Below, in pieces: positions 7,192 to 15,198 of a stretch of DNA of 33,835 nucleotides. This DNA comes from Acidobacteriota bacterium (GTDB lineage: Bacteria > Acidobacteriota > Terriglobia > Bryobacterales > Bryobacteraceae). Numbering within the stretch: the first letter of the stretch is position 1; every line of letters begins with the position of its first letter. The stretch lies in NCBI GenBank assembly GCA_016871055.1, contig VFZW01000023.1:1-33835 (forward strand). The letters are read 5' to 3'. A program made the position numbers and the translations under genes. The notes beneath the pieces are model-generated. The model searched no databases. It saw only the letters and a program-made list of their open reading frames with translations, and was not told where the DNA came from.

Positions 7192-8376
7192 ATGGCTTTA
7201 AAACGAATTGGAATCCTCACAGGCGGCGGTGACGTGCCTGGGTTGAACTCGGTAATCAAAGGCGTCACCTACCGTGCGGTGGAAGCGAATATGGAAGTGC
7301 TCGGCTTCCGGCGCGGATGGGAAGGGCTGACGCATCTGAACCTGGAAGATCAGGCTTCGAAAGACAAATACCTGATGCCGCTGAACCGCGAGAACACGCG
7401 GCGCATCGACCGCGACGGTGGAACGGCTCTGCACTCCAGCCGAACGAATCCGGCGAAGATGCGCAATGTGCCGGCGTTCCTGGACGCGTCGAGTTTCCCG
7501 AGTCAGGAAGTGACGAAGAAGGGCGAGACGTACACGGCGTGGGATGTGTCGAAGCACGTCATCAAGAATCTGGAAACGCTGGGCGTCGATACGCTGGTGG
7601 CGATCGGCGGCGACGATACGTTGAGCTATGCGCAGAAGCTGCACGCGCAGGGATTCAAGGTCGTCTGCGTGCCGAAAACGATGGACAACGACGTGCGTAA
7701 CACGGAGTACTGTATCGGCTTTTCGACGGCGATCACACGGGCGCACGACGCGATTCAGCGGCAGCGCACGACGGTTGGCTCGCACGAGCGCATTGGCGTG
7801 TTTCGCATCTTCGGGCGCGACGCGGGTTATACGGCGCTCTACACCGCGTACGTGACGTCGATTCGTTGCGGCATTCCCGAACACAAGTTCGATTGCGAAC
7901 GCATGGTGCAGCTGCTGGCCGATGACAAGAAGCGCAATCCTTCGCAGTATGCCCTGGTCGTGCTGTCGGAAGGCGCGGCGTGGGAAGGGTACAAGGTCGT
8001 CGAATACGGCGAGGCCGACGACTACGGTCACAAGAAGAAGATGAACGTCGGCGAGGTGTTCGCCGAGGAGTTGAAGAAGCGCGCGAAGCTCGAGGCGATC
8101 TTCAGCGATTTGACCTACGACTTGCGCGGCGGTTCGCCGGACTTCACCGATAAGCTTGTTGCGACGACGTTTGGCAACATGGCGTTCGACGCGATTCTGG
8201 AAGGCAAGAGCGGCTTGATGGCGGCGATCAACGATGGACGTTACGCGATGGTCGAGATTCCCGATCCGGCGCTTGGGCCTCGCCACGTCGACGTTGGGTC
8301 GATGTACAACCTGGAACGCTACCGGCCGAGCTATCAGGGCAAGGCGGGCATGACGATTTTTCTTACCAATCCGTGA
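7192..8376 (+). CDS. Pyrophosphate-type 6-phosphofructokinase
   Basis: A 394-residue phosphofructokinase that interconverts fructose 6-phosphate and fructose 1,6-bisphosphate in glycolysis. The N-terminal loop is GILTGGGDVPGLNSVI (7-22). Two diagnostic sites point to pyrophosphate rather than ATP as phosphoryl donor: GGDD at 139-142, where ATP enzymes have GGDG, and PKTMDND at 161-167, where ATP enzymes have PGTIDND. D164 or a neighbouring Asp in TMDND supplies the catalytic base. Other family segments are GRDAGYTALYTAYVT and YDLRGGSPDFTDKLVATTFG. ATG 7192 begins immediately at the family N terminus. Its stop overlaps the next gene by 4 bp (GTGA). The PPi enzyme is reversible, so it could serve both glycolysis and gluconeogenesis. 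Confidence 0.9.
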   Translation: MALKRIGILTGGGDVPGLNSVIKGVTYRAVEANMEVLGFRRGWEGLTHLNLEDQASKDKYLMPLNRENTRRIDRDGGTALHSSRTNPAKMRNVPAFLDASSFPSQEVTKKGETYTAWDVSKHVIKNLETLGVDTLVAIGGDDTLSYAQKLHAQGFKVVCVPKTMDNDVRNTEYCIGFSTAITRAHDAIQRQRTTVGSHERIGVFRIFGRDAGYTALYTAYVTSIRCGIPEHKFDCERMVQLLADDKKRNPSQYALVVLSEGAAWEGYKVVEYGEADDYGHKKKMNVGEVFAEELKKRAKLEAIFSDLTYDLRGGSPDFTDKLVATTFGNMAFDAILEGKSGLMAAINDGRYAMVEIPDPALGPRHVDVGSMYNLERYRPSYQGKAGMTIFLTNP

Positions 8377-9014
8377 TCGATTGGTTCAAGCGATTTTCTA
8401 AACGTCCGGTTTTGACGGCGGATCTGCAAGCGCGGATCCGCCGTTCGTTTGAAGAGGCGGCTTCGGACGAGGAACATTTTCCGTCGACGATCGATCCGCG
8501 GATTTTGCATGTGCGGGTGTTGTTGGAGACGTTTGGTTCGCTGGATGGCAAGCGAGTGCTTGACGCGGGGTGTGGCAAGGGGCGCTTTGGGCGCGTGCTG
8601 GTGGGCGAGCATCCGGGGGCGCGGGTGCATGGGATGGACATTGCGCTGGCGATGCTGCGGCATGTGGCGGCGCCGTTGCATGCGTGCGCGAGTTCGTTGA
8701 CGGCGCTGCCGTATCGCGATGGGGCTTTCGATTTTGCGTATGCGACGGAGTCGTTGGAGCATGCGGTGGAGATTGAGAAAGCGGTCGCGGAGTTGTGCCG
8801 TGTGGTGAAGCCTGGCGGGCGGATCGTCATCATCGACAAGAACAAGGAGCATTGGGGCAAACTGGAAACGCCGGAGTGGGAGCGGTGGTTTGGGCGCGCT
8901 GAGATGGAGGGCTGGCTGCGGCGGCATTGCGCGCGGGTGGAGAGTAGGCCGATTAGCTACTGGGAGGACGTTGATCCGGATGGGATGTTTCTTGTGTGGA
9001 TTGCGGAAAAGTAG
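8373..9014 (+). CDS. Class I SAM-dependent methyltransferase
   Basis: A 213-residue methyltransferase of the UbiE/Methyltransf_11 type. Motif I is VLDAGCGKGRFGRVL (62-76), followed by the acidic strand end VHGMDIALAMLR (85-96), LPYRDGAFDFAYATESLEHA (112-131) and LCRVVKPGGRIVIID (141-155). A GTG start overlaps the phosphofructokinase stop (GTGA), so the two are translationally coupled. The acceptor is unknown; the N-terminal 55 residues are helical and charged and may help substrate choice. It ends 19 bp before the next gene, which has its own -10-like hexamer. Confidence 0.87.
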   Translation: MIDWFKRFSKRPVLTADLQARIRRSFEEAASDEEHFPSTIDPRILHVRVLLETFGSLDGKRVLDAGCGKGRFGRVLVGEHPGARVHGMDIALAMLRHVAAPLHACASSLTALPYRDGAFDFAYATESLEHAVEIEKAVAELCRVVKPGGRIVIIDKNKEHWGKLETPEWERWFGRAEMEGWLRRHCARVESRPISYWEDVDPDGMFLVWIAEK

Positions 9015-9018
9015 AGGG

Positions 9019-9024
9019 TAAGAT
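9019..9024 (+). promoter_or_regulatory. Putative -10 box for the DUF1549/DUF1553 gene
   Basis: TAAGAT ends 9 nt before GTG 9034 with no ribosome-binding site in between. It has the same geometry as three other genes in the window. Confidence 0.35.
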
Positions 9025-9033
9025 AGATGCATC

Positions 9034-11553
9034 GTGCGAATTGCGGTGTTGCTATTGGGTGTATCGATCGCGCAGGGCAATGACCTGTTTGAAACGCGGG
9101 TGCGCCCGGTTTTGATGGAGCGGTGCGCGGGGTGTCATGGCGCGTCGGAAACTTCGGGGCTGCGGGTGGATTCGCGCGAGCGGTTGCTGCGCGGCGGGAA
9201 GCGCGGGCCGGCTGTGATTGCCGGTAAGCCGGATGCGAGTTTGCTGCTGGCGGCGGTGCGGGGGCAGTCGTTGCAAATGCCGCCCGCGGGGCGGTTGAGC
9301 GATGCGGAGATTGGTGCTCTTGAGACCTGGGTTCGTGATGGGGCTGTGTGGCCTGTTGCGGTTTCGGCGGTTCAGTCGAGCGGCGTGTTCTGGTCGTTTG
9401 AGCCGCTGCGACCGGTTACTGGATCGATCGACACACACGTTCGCGCCGGACTGAACGGGATTGCGCCGAATCCCCGGGCGGATCGGCGTACTTTGATTCG
9501 GAGGCTATATGCCGATTTGACCGGTCTGCCGCCGTCGCCGTTTGAAGGGACGATTGAACAGCTTGTCGATAGGCTGCTGGCTTCGCCGCAGTTCGGCGAG
9601 CGCTGGGGCCGACACTGGCTCGATGTGGCGCGTTTCGGCGAGGACGATTTTTCCGGCACGGCGCCGAAGCCGTATCCGAATGCGTGGCGGTATCGCGACT
9701 GGGTGATCGATGCGTTCAACAACGATATGCCTTACGACATGTTTGTGCGCGCGCAGCTTGCCGCGGACTTAATGCCTGGCGATAACAAGAAGTACATCGG
9801 CGGGCTTGGGCTTTTCGGATTTGGTCCCTGGTATTACGGCATCACGCAGCCGCCGCAGGCGCGCGCCGATGAGCGGCACGATCGCGTCGATGTTGTCACA
9901 CGCGGTTTTCTTGGGCTCACGGCGGCGTGCGCGCGCTGCCACGATCACAAGTACGATCCGATTCCGCAGAAGGACTACTATGCGCTGTCGGGTGTGTTTG
10001 CGTCGAGCGAGTACAAGGAGTATCCGCTGGTCGACGATAAGACGCGCGAGGCGTACGAAGCCGCGCAGAAACGCATCAAGAACGTGCAGAAGGAGATTGA
10101 TGCGTTTATCGCGGCGCAGCGCGATTCGTTGGCGGAGATCTATTCGCGGCAGACGGCTGCGTTTCTCATGGGCCGCGCTGGGCTTGATGCCGATGTCGCG
10201 GCGCGGTGGAAAGAGTACCTGAAGAAGCCGGAAGAAGACTTTCCGTTTTTGAAGCCGTGGTTGGCGTCGAAGAGTGAAGCCGATGCGCAACAGTTTCAGG
10301 ATCTGCTGCTGGCCGTTGTTGAAGAGAAGCGGGCGATGGACGACGAAAATAAGCGCGCCGTCATTCGCGGAACGGCGCCCGATGAAAAACGCCGTAAGAT
10401 CATTTTGCCCGGCAATTACGACTCCGAGGCAGACTTCAATCCGGGCAGCGAGGTGGTGACGAAGTCGCTCGACCGCGAGCGTTATCAGCTTTGGCAGAAG
10501 ATGATTGGCCGGACTGAAGCTCTTTATCGCCTCGACGAGAAGGGTGTGGAGAAGCGGCTGACTGGTGAGTGGAAGCGGCATCTCGATGGGCTACGGGCCG
10601 AGCTTGTTCGATTGAAGAAGGCGTCGCCGCCGCCGTATCCGTATCATCAGGGCCTGACCGAGCACACGCAGCCGATCGATCTGCCGCTCGATCTGCGCGG
10701 CGATCCAACCAGACCGGGCGAAATTGTTCCACGACATTTCCTGACGAGTTTGTCGAACGGGCGCGAAATTTCTTTGCGCGAGGGCAGCGGGCGGGCGCAG
10801 TTGGCGGAGGCGATCGTCGCGCATCCGCTGGCCGCGCGCGTGATGGCCAATCGTATTTGGGCGTGGTTGTTCGGCGCGGGTGTGGTGCGGACGCCGTCGA
10901 ATTTCGGACTGATGGGTGAGCGGCCGGCCAATCGCGCGCTACTTGAGTATTTGGCCGCGCGGTTCGCCGCGTTGCAATTTTCTCCGAAGGCGTTGATTCG
11001 CGAGATCGTGCTGTCGGAGACGTATCAGGCATCGAGCGCCGCCGCACAGAATGCCGATCCGGATAATCGTCTTTTCTGGCGAGCGAATCGCAAACGGTTG
11101 GACGCCGAATCGATCCGCGATGCGATATTGGCTGTGAGCGGTGAACTGGATTCGAAGGTCGGCGGCGAGTCGTCCGAACTTTCCGACTCCAACGTGCGGC
11201 GTACCGTCTACGTGCGGGTCGGGCGGTATCAGCAGAACGAAACGCTGGCGCTGTTCGATTTTCCCAGCACGTCCGTGCACGTTGAAAAACGCGCCGTGAC
11301 GAACGTGCCGCTGCAGAAACTGTTCTTCCTGAATAGCCGGTTCTTTCGCTTCCGATCCGAGGCGCTCGCGCAGCGCGCCGAGTGCGCGGCGACTTCTATC
11401 GACGAGCGCGTGGCGCTGCTGCATCAGTGGCTTTTTCAACGCGCGCCTTCGTCCGAAGAGGCCGCAACCGCTCGCGAGTTCCTACGCGATTCCACTTTGC
11501 CGCAGTACGCCCAGGTGCTGCTTTCCACCAACGAGTTTCTTTATGTCGATTGA
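9034..11553 (+). CDS. Exported PSCyt1/DUF1549/DUF1553 cytochrome-type protein
   Basis: An 839-residue protein with a short signal peptide (MRIAVLLLGVSIAQG) and the layout known from planctomycetes and acidobacteria. First comes a cytochrome-c-like PSCyt1 domain with haem motif CAGCH (31-35). DUF1549 follows (about 148-305: RRLYADLTGLPPSPFE, RWGRHWLDVARFGEDD, YRDWVIDAFNNDMPYDMFV) and contains a second CxxCH, CARCHDHKYDP, near 299-309. A charged, probably coiled-coil middle (about 340-540) leads to DUF1553 (about 570-835: HPLAARVMANRIWAWLFG, IREIVLSETYQ). The function is not established; linkage to DUF1501 genes and haem motifs suggest periplasmic redox or polymer processing. The GTG start gives the signal peptide directly. 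It overlaps the DUF1501 gene by 11 bp. Confidence 0.9.
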   Translation: MRIAVLLLGVSIAQGNDLFETRVRPVLMERCAGCHGASETSGLRVDSRERLLRGGKRGPAVIAGKPDASLLLAAVRGQSLQMPPAGRLSDAEIGALETWVRDGAVWPVAVSAVQSSGVFWSFEPLRPVTGSIDTHVRAGLNGIAPNPRADRRTLIRRLYADLTGLPPSPFEGTIEQLVDRLLASPQFGERWGRHWLDVARFGEDDFSGTAPKPYPNAWRYRDWVIDAFNNDMPYDMFVRAQLAADLMPGDNKKYIGGLGLFGFGPWYYGITQPPQARADERHDRVDVVTRGFLGLTAACARCHDHKYDPIPQKDYYALSGVFASSEYKEYPLVDDKTREAYEAAQKRIKNVQKEIDAFIAAQRDSLAEIYSRQTAAFLMGRAGLDADVAARWKEYLKKPEEDFPFLKPWLASKSEADAQQFQDLLLAVVEEKRAMDDENKRAVIRGTAPDEKRRKIILPGNYDSEADFNPGSEVVTKSLDRERYQLWQKMIGRTEALYRLDEKGVEKRLTGEWKRHLDGLRAELVRLKKASPPPYPYHQGLTEHTQPIDLPLDLRGDPTRPGEIVPRHFLTSLSNGREISLREGSGRAQLAEAIVAHPLAARVMANRIWAWLFGAGVVRTPSNFGLMGERPANRALLEYLAARFAALQFSPKALIREIVLSETYQASSAAAQNADPDNRLFWRANRKRLDAESIRDAILAVSGELDSKVGGESSELSDSNVRRTVYVRVGRYQQNETLALFDFPSTSVHVEKRAVTNVPLQKLFFLNSRFFRFRSEALAQRAECAATSIDERVALLHQWLFQRAPSSEEAATAREFLRDSTLPQYAQVLLSTNEFLYVD

Positions 11554-12913
11554 TCGCAGAGCCCTTCTTGCCCGCGCCGGCAGCGGTTTCGGCGCGATTG
11601 CGCTGGCCGATTTGATGCACGCCGAAGATCCGTTCGCGCCGAAGCCGCCGCACTTCGCGCCGAAGGCCAAGCGCATTATCTACATGATCATGAACGGCGG
11701 GATGTCGCAGGTCGATACGTTCGATCCGAAGCCCTCGCTGACGAAGTATCACGGACAGAAGATGCCCAGCGAGCAGCCGAAGACCGAACGCATTACGGGG
11801 TCCCTGATGCGTTCGCCGTTCGAGTTCAAGAAGTCGGGGCAGAGCGGCATCGAGGTCAGCGAGATCTTTCCGAACATCGCGCGCAACATCGACAAATTCA
11901 GCGTGATCCGGTCGATGCATACCGATGTGCCGAATCATGAGCCGTCGTTGTTCATGATGAACTGCGGGGCGATTCAACCGGGGCGGCCGTCGCTTGGCTC
12001 GTGGCTGACTTATGGCCTTGGTACGGCGAATCGGAATCTGCCGGGCTACATCGTGTTGTGCCCCGGTACGCCTGTTGTGGGGCCGCCGCTGTGGGAGTCG
12101 GCATTTTTGCCGGCGGTGTATCAGGGGACGTTCGTGAAGGCGCAGGAGAAAGATCCGCGCAAGTCGGTGCAGTTTCTCGATCGCGATGGAAGGCCCGAGA
12201 CCGCGCAACGGAAACAGTTGGATCTGCTGCGCGCGTTGAATGAGAAGCATCGGGAAGCGCGGCAGGGCGATTCGGATTTGGACGCCGCGATCCAATCGAT
12301 GGAGAGGGCGTTCCGTATGCAGACCGAGGTACCCGAGGTTTTCGACATTGCGAAGGAATCGGAAAAGACACGAGAGCGGTATGGTGATTCCGATTTTGGG
12401 CGGAGTTGTTTGATGGCGCTGCGGCTGGTGGAAAAGGGCGTGCGGATGGTGCAACTTTATTACGGCAACAGCCAGCCTTGGGACTCGCACGAGGACATTC
12501 AGGCGCATCGCGCCAACGCGCGGCGGGCCGATCCGGCGGTTGGCGCGTTGGTGGAAGATCTCGACGCGCGTGGGTTGTTGAACGAAACGCTTGTCGTCTT
12601 CGGCACGGAGTTCGGCCGCACGCCGGCGGTGGAGAATTCGTCGCTTGTGAAGTTGCAGAACGGGCGCGATCATAACTCGGCGGGCTATTCGATTCTTGTC
12701 GCGGGCGGCGGTGTCCGCGGCGGATACGTTCATGGCGCGACCGATGAGTTTGGTTATCGCGCGGTGGACAAGCGCGTGCATAATCACGATCTCAATGCGA
12801 CGCTGCTGCACTTGATGGGACTCGATCACACCAAGCTCACGTACTTTTATAGCGGCCGGAATTTTCGCTTAACCGATGTTCACGGCGAGGTCGTGCGCGA
12901 AGTGCTTGCATAA
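11543..12913 (+). CDS. DUF1501 (sulfatase-like) Tat-exported protein
   Basis: A 456-residue DUF1501 protein, a family related to the alkaline phosphatase/sulfatase fold. The N terminus MSIDRRALLARAGSGFGAIA has the twin Arg of a Tat signal. Family segments are [76 protein letters not shown] and the end LMGLDHTKLTYFYSGRNFRL. The GMSQVDTFD, H-x-D and final H-rich stretches are candidate metal ligands. It overlaps the upstream DUF1549/DUF1553 gene by 11 bp, the usual partnership, so the two products are probably made together and may act as a complex. The substrate is unknown. Confidence 0.9.
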   Translation: MSIDRRALLARAGSGFGAIALADLMHAEDPFAPKPPHFAPKAKRIIYMIMNGGMSQVDTFDPKPSLTKYHGQKMPSEQPKTERITGSLMRSPFEFKKSGQSGIEVSEIFPNIARNIDKFSVIRSMHTDVPNHEPSLFMMNCGAIQPGRPSLGSWLTYGLGTANRNLPGYIVLCPGTPVVGPPLWESAFLPAVYQGTFVKAQEKDPRKSVQFLDRDGRPETAQRKQLDLLRALNEKHREARQGDSDLDAAIQSMERAFRMQTEVPEVFDIAKESEKTRERYGDSDFGRSCLMALRLVEKGVRMVQLYYGNSQPWDSHEDIQAHRANARRADPAVGALVEDLDARGLLNETLVVFGTEFGRTPAVENSSLVKLQNGRDHNSAGYSILVAGGGVRGGYVHGATDEFGYRAVDKRVHNHDLNATLLHLMGLDHTKLTYFYSGRNFRLTDVHGEVVREVLA

Positions 12914-12917
12914 GTGC

Positions 12918-12923
12918 TACGAT
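12918..12923 (+). promoter_or_regulatory. Putative -10 box for the DUF1326 gene
   Basis: TACGAT ends 7 nt before ATG 12931, in a 17-bp gap. The spacing suggests a leaderless transcript. Read-through from the upstream operon is also possible. Confidence 0.3.
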
Positions 12924-12930
12924 TCGCGGT

Positions 12931-13551
12931 ATGGAAACCGTGAACTGGAAGATCAAAGCCGACAACTTGTCGACGTGTAACTGCGACTGGGGCTGCCCGT
13001 GCCAGTTCAACGCCCGGCCGACGCACGGATTTTGCGAGGCGATGGTCGGTATCCACATCACCGAGGGGTTTTTCGGCGATGTCGATCTCGGCGGCGTGAC
13101 GTTTTCCGCCGCCGCGAAATGGCCGGGCGCGCTGCATGAAGGCAACGGAACGATTCAGCTTGCGATCGATGCCGCGGCGTCGCAGGCGCAGCGCGAAGCG
13201 CTTCTTGCGATGGCGAGCGGCAAGAACGGCGGCACGTTTTTCGAGATCATGTCCGCGGTTTGTCCGAACGTGCTGCCGCCTCTGATCGCGCCGATTTACT
13301 TTGCATCCGACCGTTCAAAACGTACGGGAGAAGTTCGTGTCGAGGGCTTGGGGGCGGCGCGGGTGGAGCCGATTCGTAATCCGATTACGGGAGAGGAGCA
13401 TCACGCGCAGATTCATCTTCCTAATGGCTTTGAGTTTAAGTCGGCTGAAGTCGCTAACGCCGTTTCCATCGACGTGACCGGATCACCGGCGGTCAACATG
13501 AATCACAGTAATTGCCACGCGCACTTGTCGACGATTGAGTGGGGCAATTGA
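12931..13551 (+). CDS. DUF1326 domain protein (Cys-rich)
   Basis: A 206-residue DUF1326 protein with no export signal. The N terminus carries a Cys cluster, C16-x-C18 and C22-x-C24 in STCNCDWGCPCQFN, plus C35 in GFCEAM. A C-terminal NHSNCHAHLSTIEW (about 191-204) adds Cys and His. This suggests metal binding or thiol chemistry, but no activity is established. DUF1326 genes often neighbour DUF2182 membrane proteins, and one lies just downstream here in convergent orientation (13643-14392). A joint metal-related role is inferred from that pairing. Confidence 0.85.
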   Translation: METVNWKIKADNLSTCNCDWGCPCQFNARPTHGFCEAMVGIHITEGFFGDVDLGGVTFSAAAKWPGALHEGNGTIQLAIDAAASQAQREALLAMASGKNGGTFFEIMSAVCPNVLPPLIAPIYFASDRSKRTGEVRVEGLGAARVEPIRNPITGEEHHAQIHLPNGFEFKSAEVANAVSIDVTGSPAVNMNHSNCHAHLSTIEWGN

Positions 13552-13572
13552 CGACTGCTCCGTTACGTAAGC

Positions 13573-13627
13573 GCGGGGGTGTTGGTTGGGGAAGGTCCGC
13601 TCCCTCGCGGTCGCGGCTCTGTAGGCG
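13573..13627 (+). repeat. Dispersed G-rich intergenic repeat, truncated copy
   Basis: A short copy in the 91-bp gap between convergent genes. GTGTTGGTTGGGGAAGGTCC is followed by GCTCCCTCGCGGTCGCGGCT and CTGTAGG, then the match ends before the G-rich part. It has the same orientation as the copies at 1-225 and 5771-5894. Confidence 0.8.
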
Positions 13628-13642
13628 GTTGCGTGCATGCAG

Positions 13643-14392
13643 CTAGCGGACGAACATCCAGAGGCCGGCGGCGATCAGGACGGCGCCGGCGATGCGCGCG
13701 ATTAACTCCGCGCGCGGCGCCAGCTTTTCGATCAGCACGAAGATCGAAATCAGCGCGACCCACATGATGTTCATCACTCCGGCGGCGAACAGCAGTAGCA
13801 TCAGCGCCCAGCAACATCCTGTGCAGTAGGCGCCGTGCCACACTCCGGTCGACAGCGCCCCGGGGACGCCCGGTTTCCAGCCATGCATGATGACATCGAG
13901 CGGGCCGCGGCAGTGCTTAAGGCAGGCGTGTTTCAGCGGCGTGAACTGAAACACGCCCGCGACGATGAGGATCACTCCGGCTATTTTCGCGCTCGACGGT
14001 TCCATCATCATGGTCAGGAATCCGTACTTCTCCAGCAGCCAGTGCGCCGCGGTCGCAACCACGCTGAAGGCTGTCCACACCAGCAAATAGCCGGCGAGAA
14101 ACGCGCTCGCCGGGACGTAGGGGCGGCCGGCCGCTTGTTGTGTTCGACTGTGCTTAGCAAACAGCAAGACAGCGGGCGCGATCGACGGCGTCATCATCGC
14201 GATCATCATCACGACCCACATCGTCAGGTTGTAAATTGCCGCTTCGGTCGACCACGAAATATCGACGTGCCCCGACATGTCCATGCCGGCGTGCATGGCG
14301 TAAATGGCGTTGGCTTCGCGGATGGTGTAGACCCAAGCCAGCGCGGCGATGAGGACTATTCCGGTGATTAGGACTGCGCGGTCACGATACAT
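13643..14392 (-). CDS. DUF2182 integral membrane protein
   Basis: A 249-residue predicted metal-binding membrane protein of the DUF2182 family. About six hydrophobic helices are visible, near 7-24, 52-78, 94-114, 133-150, 189-207 and 210-247. Conserved motifs are MWVVMMIAMMTPSIAP (about 58-73), QFTPLKHACLKHC (about 148-160) and HGAYCTGCCWALM (about 186-198). The Met-rich and Cys/His sites suggest a transition metal. It converges with the DUF1326 gene, its usual partner. Just upstream on the same strand, its start lies 4 bp from the end of a GH27 pseudogene. Confidence 0.87.
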   Translation of the reverse strand: MYRDRAVLITGIVLIAALAWVYTIREANAIYAMHAGMDMSGHVDISWSTEAAIYNLTMWVVMMIAMMTPSIAPAVLLFAKHSRTQQAAGRPYVPASAFLAGYLLVWTAFSVVATAAHWLLEKYGFLTMMMEPSSAKIAGVILIVAGVFQFTPLKHACLKHCRGPLDVIMHGWKPGVPGALSTGVWHGAYCTGCCWALMLLLFAAGVMNIMWVALISIFVLIEKLAPRAELIARIAGAVLIAAGLWMFVR

Positions 14393-14395
14393 GGC

Positions 14396-15043
14396 TTAGT
14401 CGATTAAGAGCAATACTACGCCGCGCGGCGGGAGATTGCCCGCGTACGATTCGGCGAGCGCGCCGAGATTCCTTCGCGCCCAAACGTCTTGTACGCTGCG
14501 CTAACCTTTGAGTCCAAGATCGGGCCAGCGCACGCGCACATCGGCCGGTTCGATGCCTCGATTGGACAACGCCAGCGCGGTGCGGCCGCCGTTCAACGTC
14601 CGCGTCCAAATTTCGATTTCGCCTTGTTTGGCGAGAAGCGAGCCCGGTTGGTTGAGCGAATCTTGATTGACGGAGATCGCTTCGCGGTTCAGTACGATTG
14701 ACAGTAGCGTCGCGCTCATCTTGCGCGGATCACCATCGATAATCAATGGCGCGGCATGCATTGCCCACAGTGTAAATAGCGACCTTTGTTCTTCTGTCGG
14801 TAGGCCGTCTATAGCCGGCGCGGTTTCGATGGGCGCGAGGCGAAGTTCCTTGGATTACAGAAAGTGCTTCAACGCGGCGCCGCCGGGCGCGTAGATATTG
14901 ACGTAGCCCGCGGCCCTCATGCCATTGGCGACGATTGCATTCGCGGCATCGTGTATCAATTGTTCGTCCGCGTCGCGGCACACCCACGCCATGGGCGGAG
15001 CGGCGCTGAGTACCGAGGCCGCCAGCAACGTGAAAAATTTCAT
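14396..15043 (-). pseudogene. Decayed GH27 alpha-galactosidase with internal deletion and two stops
   Basis: A single frame can be read from ATG 15043 to TAA 14396 (216 codons). The N terminus is a signal peptide followed by the GH27 opening, SAAPPMAWVCRDADEQLIHD and AANAIVANGMRAAGYVNI. About codon 55 it jumps to the family C-terminal region: LPTEEQRSLFTLWAMHAAPL, IIDGDPRKMS, NREAISVNQDSLNQPG, EIEIWTRTLNGGRTALALSN and finally SVQDVWARRNLG with a last strand. Family members are usually about 400-500 residues, so roughly half, including most of the TIM barrel with the catalytic Asp residues, is missing. TAA interrupts codon 63 (14855-14857) and TAG codon 181 (14501-14503). The enzyme once cleaved terminal alpha-galactosides in the periplasm; the present copy cannot. 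Confidence 0.85.
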
Positions 15044-15058
15044 CGCTGTACTAAATGG

Positions 15059-15064
15059 TAGAAT
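15059..15064 (+). promoter_or_regulatory. Putative -10 box of the SRP RNA gene
   Basis: TAGAAT (5 of 6 to TATAAT) ends 8 nt before the inferred 5' end of the SRP RNA at 15073, the right distance for a start site. A good -35 was not found. Confidence 0.5.
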
Positions 15065-15072
15065 GATTTCTT

Positions 15073-15179
15073 GCTGGGTCTCGAGCTTCGTGCAACGGGC
15101 GGCTGCAAACCCCGCCAGGTCCGGAAGGAAGCAACGGTAGTGGTTTAGCTTGTGTGCCGCGGATCACCCGGGGCCTAGC
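15073..15179 (+). ncRNA. ffs: Signal recognition particle RNA, small bacterial (4.5S) type
   Basis: The conserved core CCAGGTCCGGAAGGAAGCAA (15115-15134), the SRP54/Ffh-binding hairpin with its GGAA loop, is exact. A GCAACGGG stretch lies on the 5' arm, and GTGTGCCGCGGAT on the 3' arm. The ends are set by possible pairing of GCT near 15073 with AGC near 15177 and of GGGT with ACCC, so boundaries are good to a few bases. It directs nascent membrane proteins to the translocon with Ffh and FtsY. It sits directly upstream of dnaX, a common bacterial neighbourhood. Confidence 0.93.
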
Positions 15180-15198
15180 ATTTTCTATTTCGGCTCCC

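Noticed and set aside
9034-11553. Reading the DUF1549 protein as an ordinary soluble cytochrome c
   Set aside because: Only two CxxCH motifs lie in an 839-residue protein and the rest fits DUF1549 and DUF1553.
13835-14371. Plus-strand open frame opposite the DUF2182 gene
   Set aside because: His/Arg-rich shadow of a membrane protein; the minus-strand reading has the DUF2182 motifs.
15130-15198. ATG at 15154 as the start of dnaX
   Set aside because: It lies inside the SRP RNA, and the added residues have no match to the DnaX N terminus, which begins at 15199.
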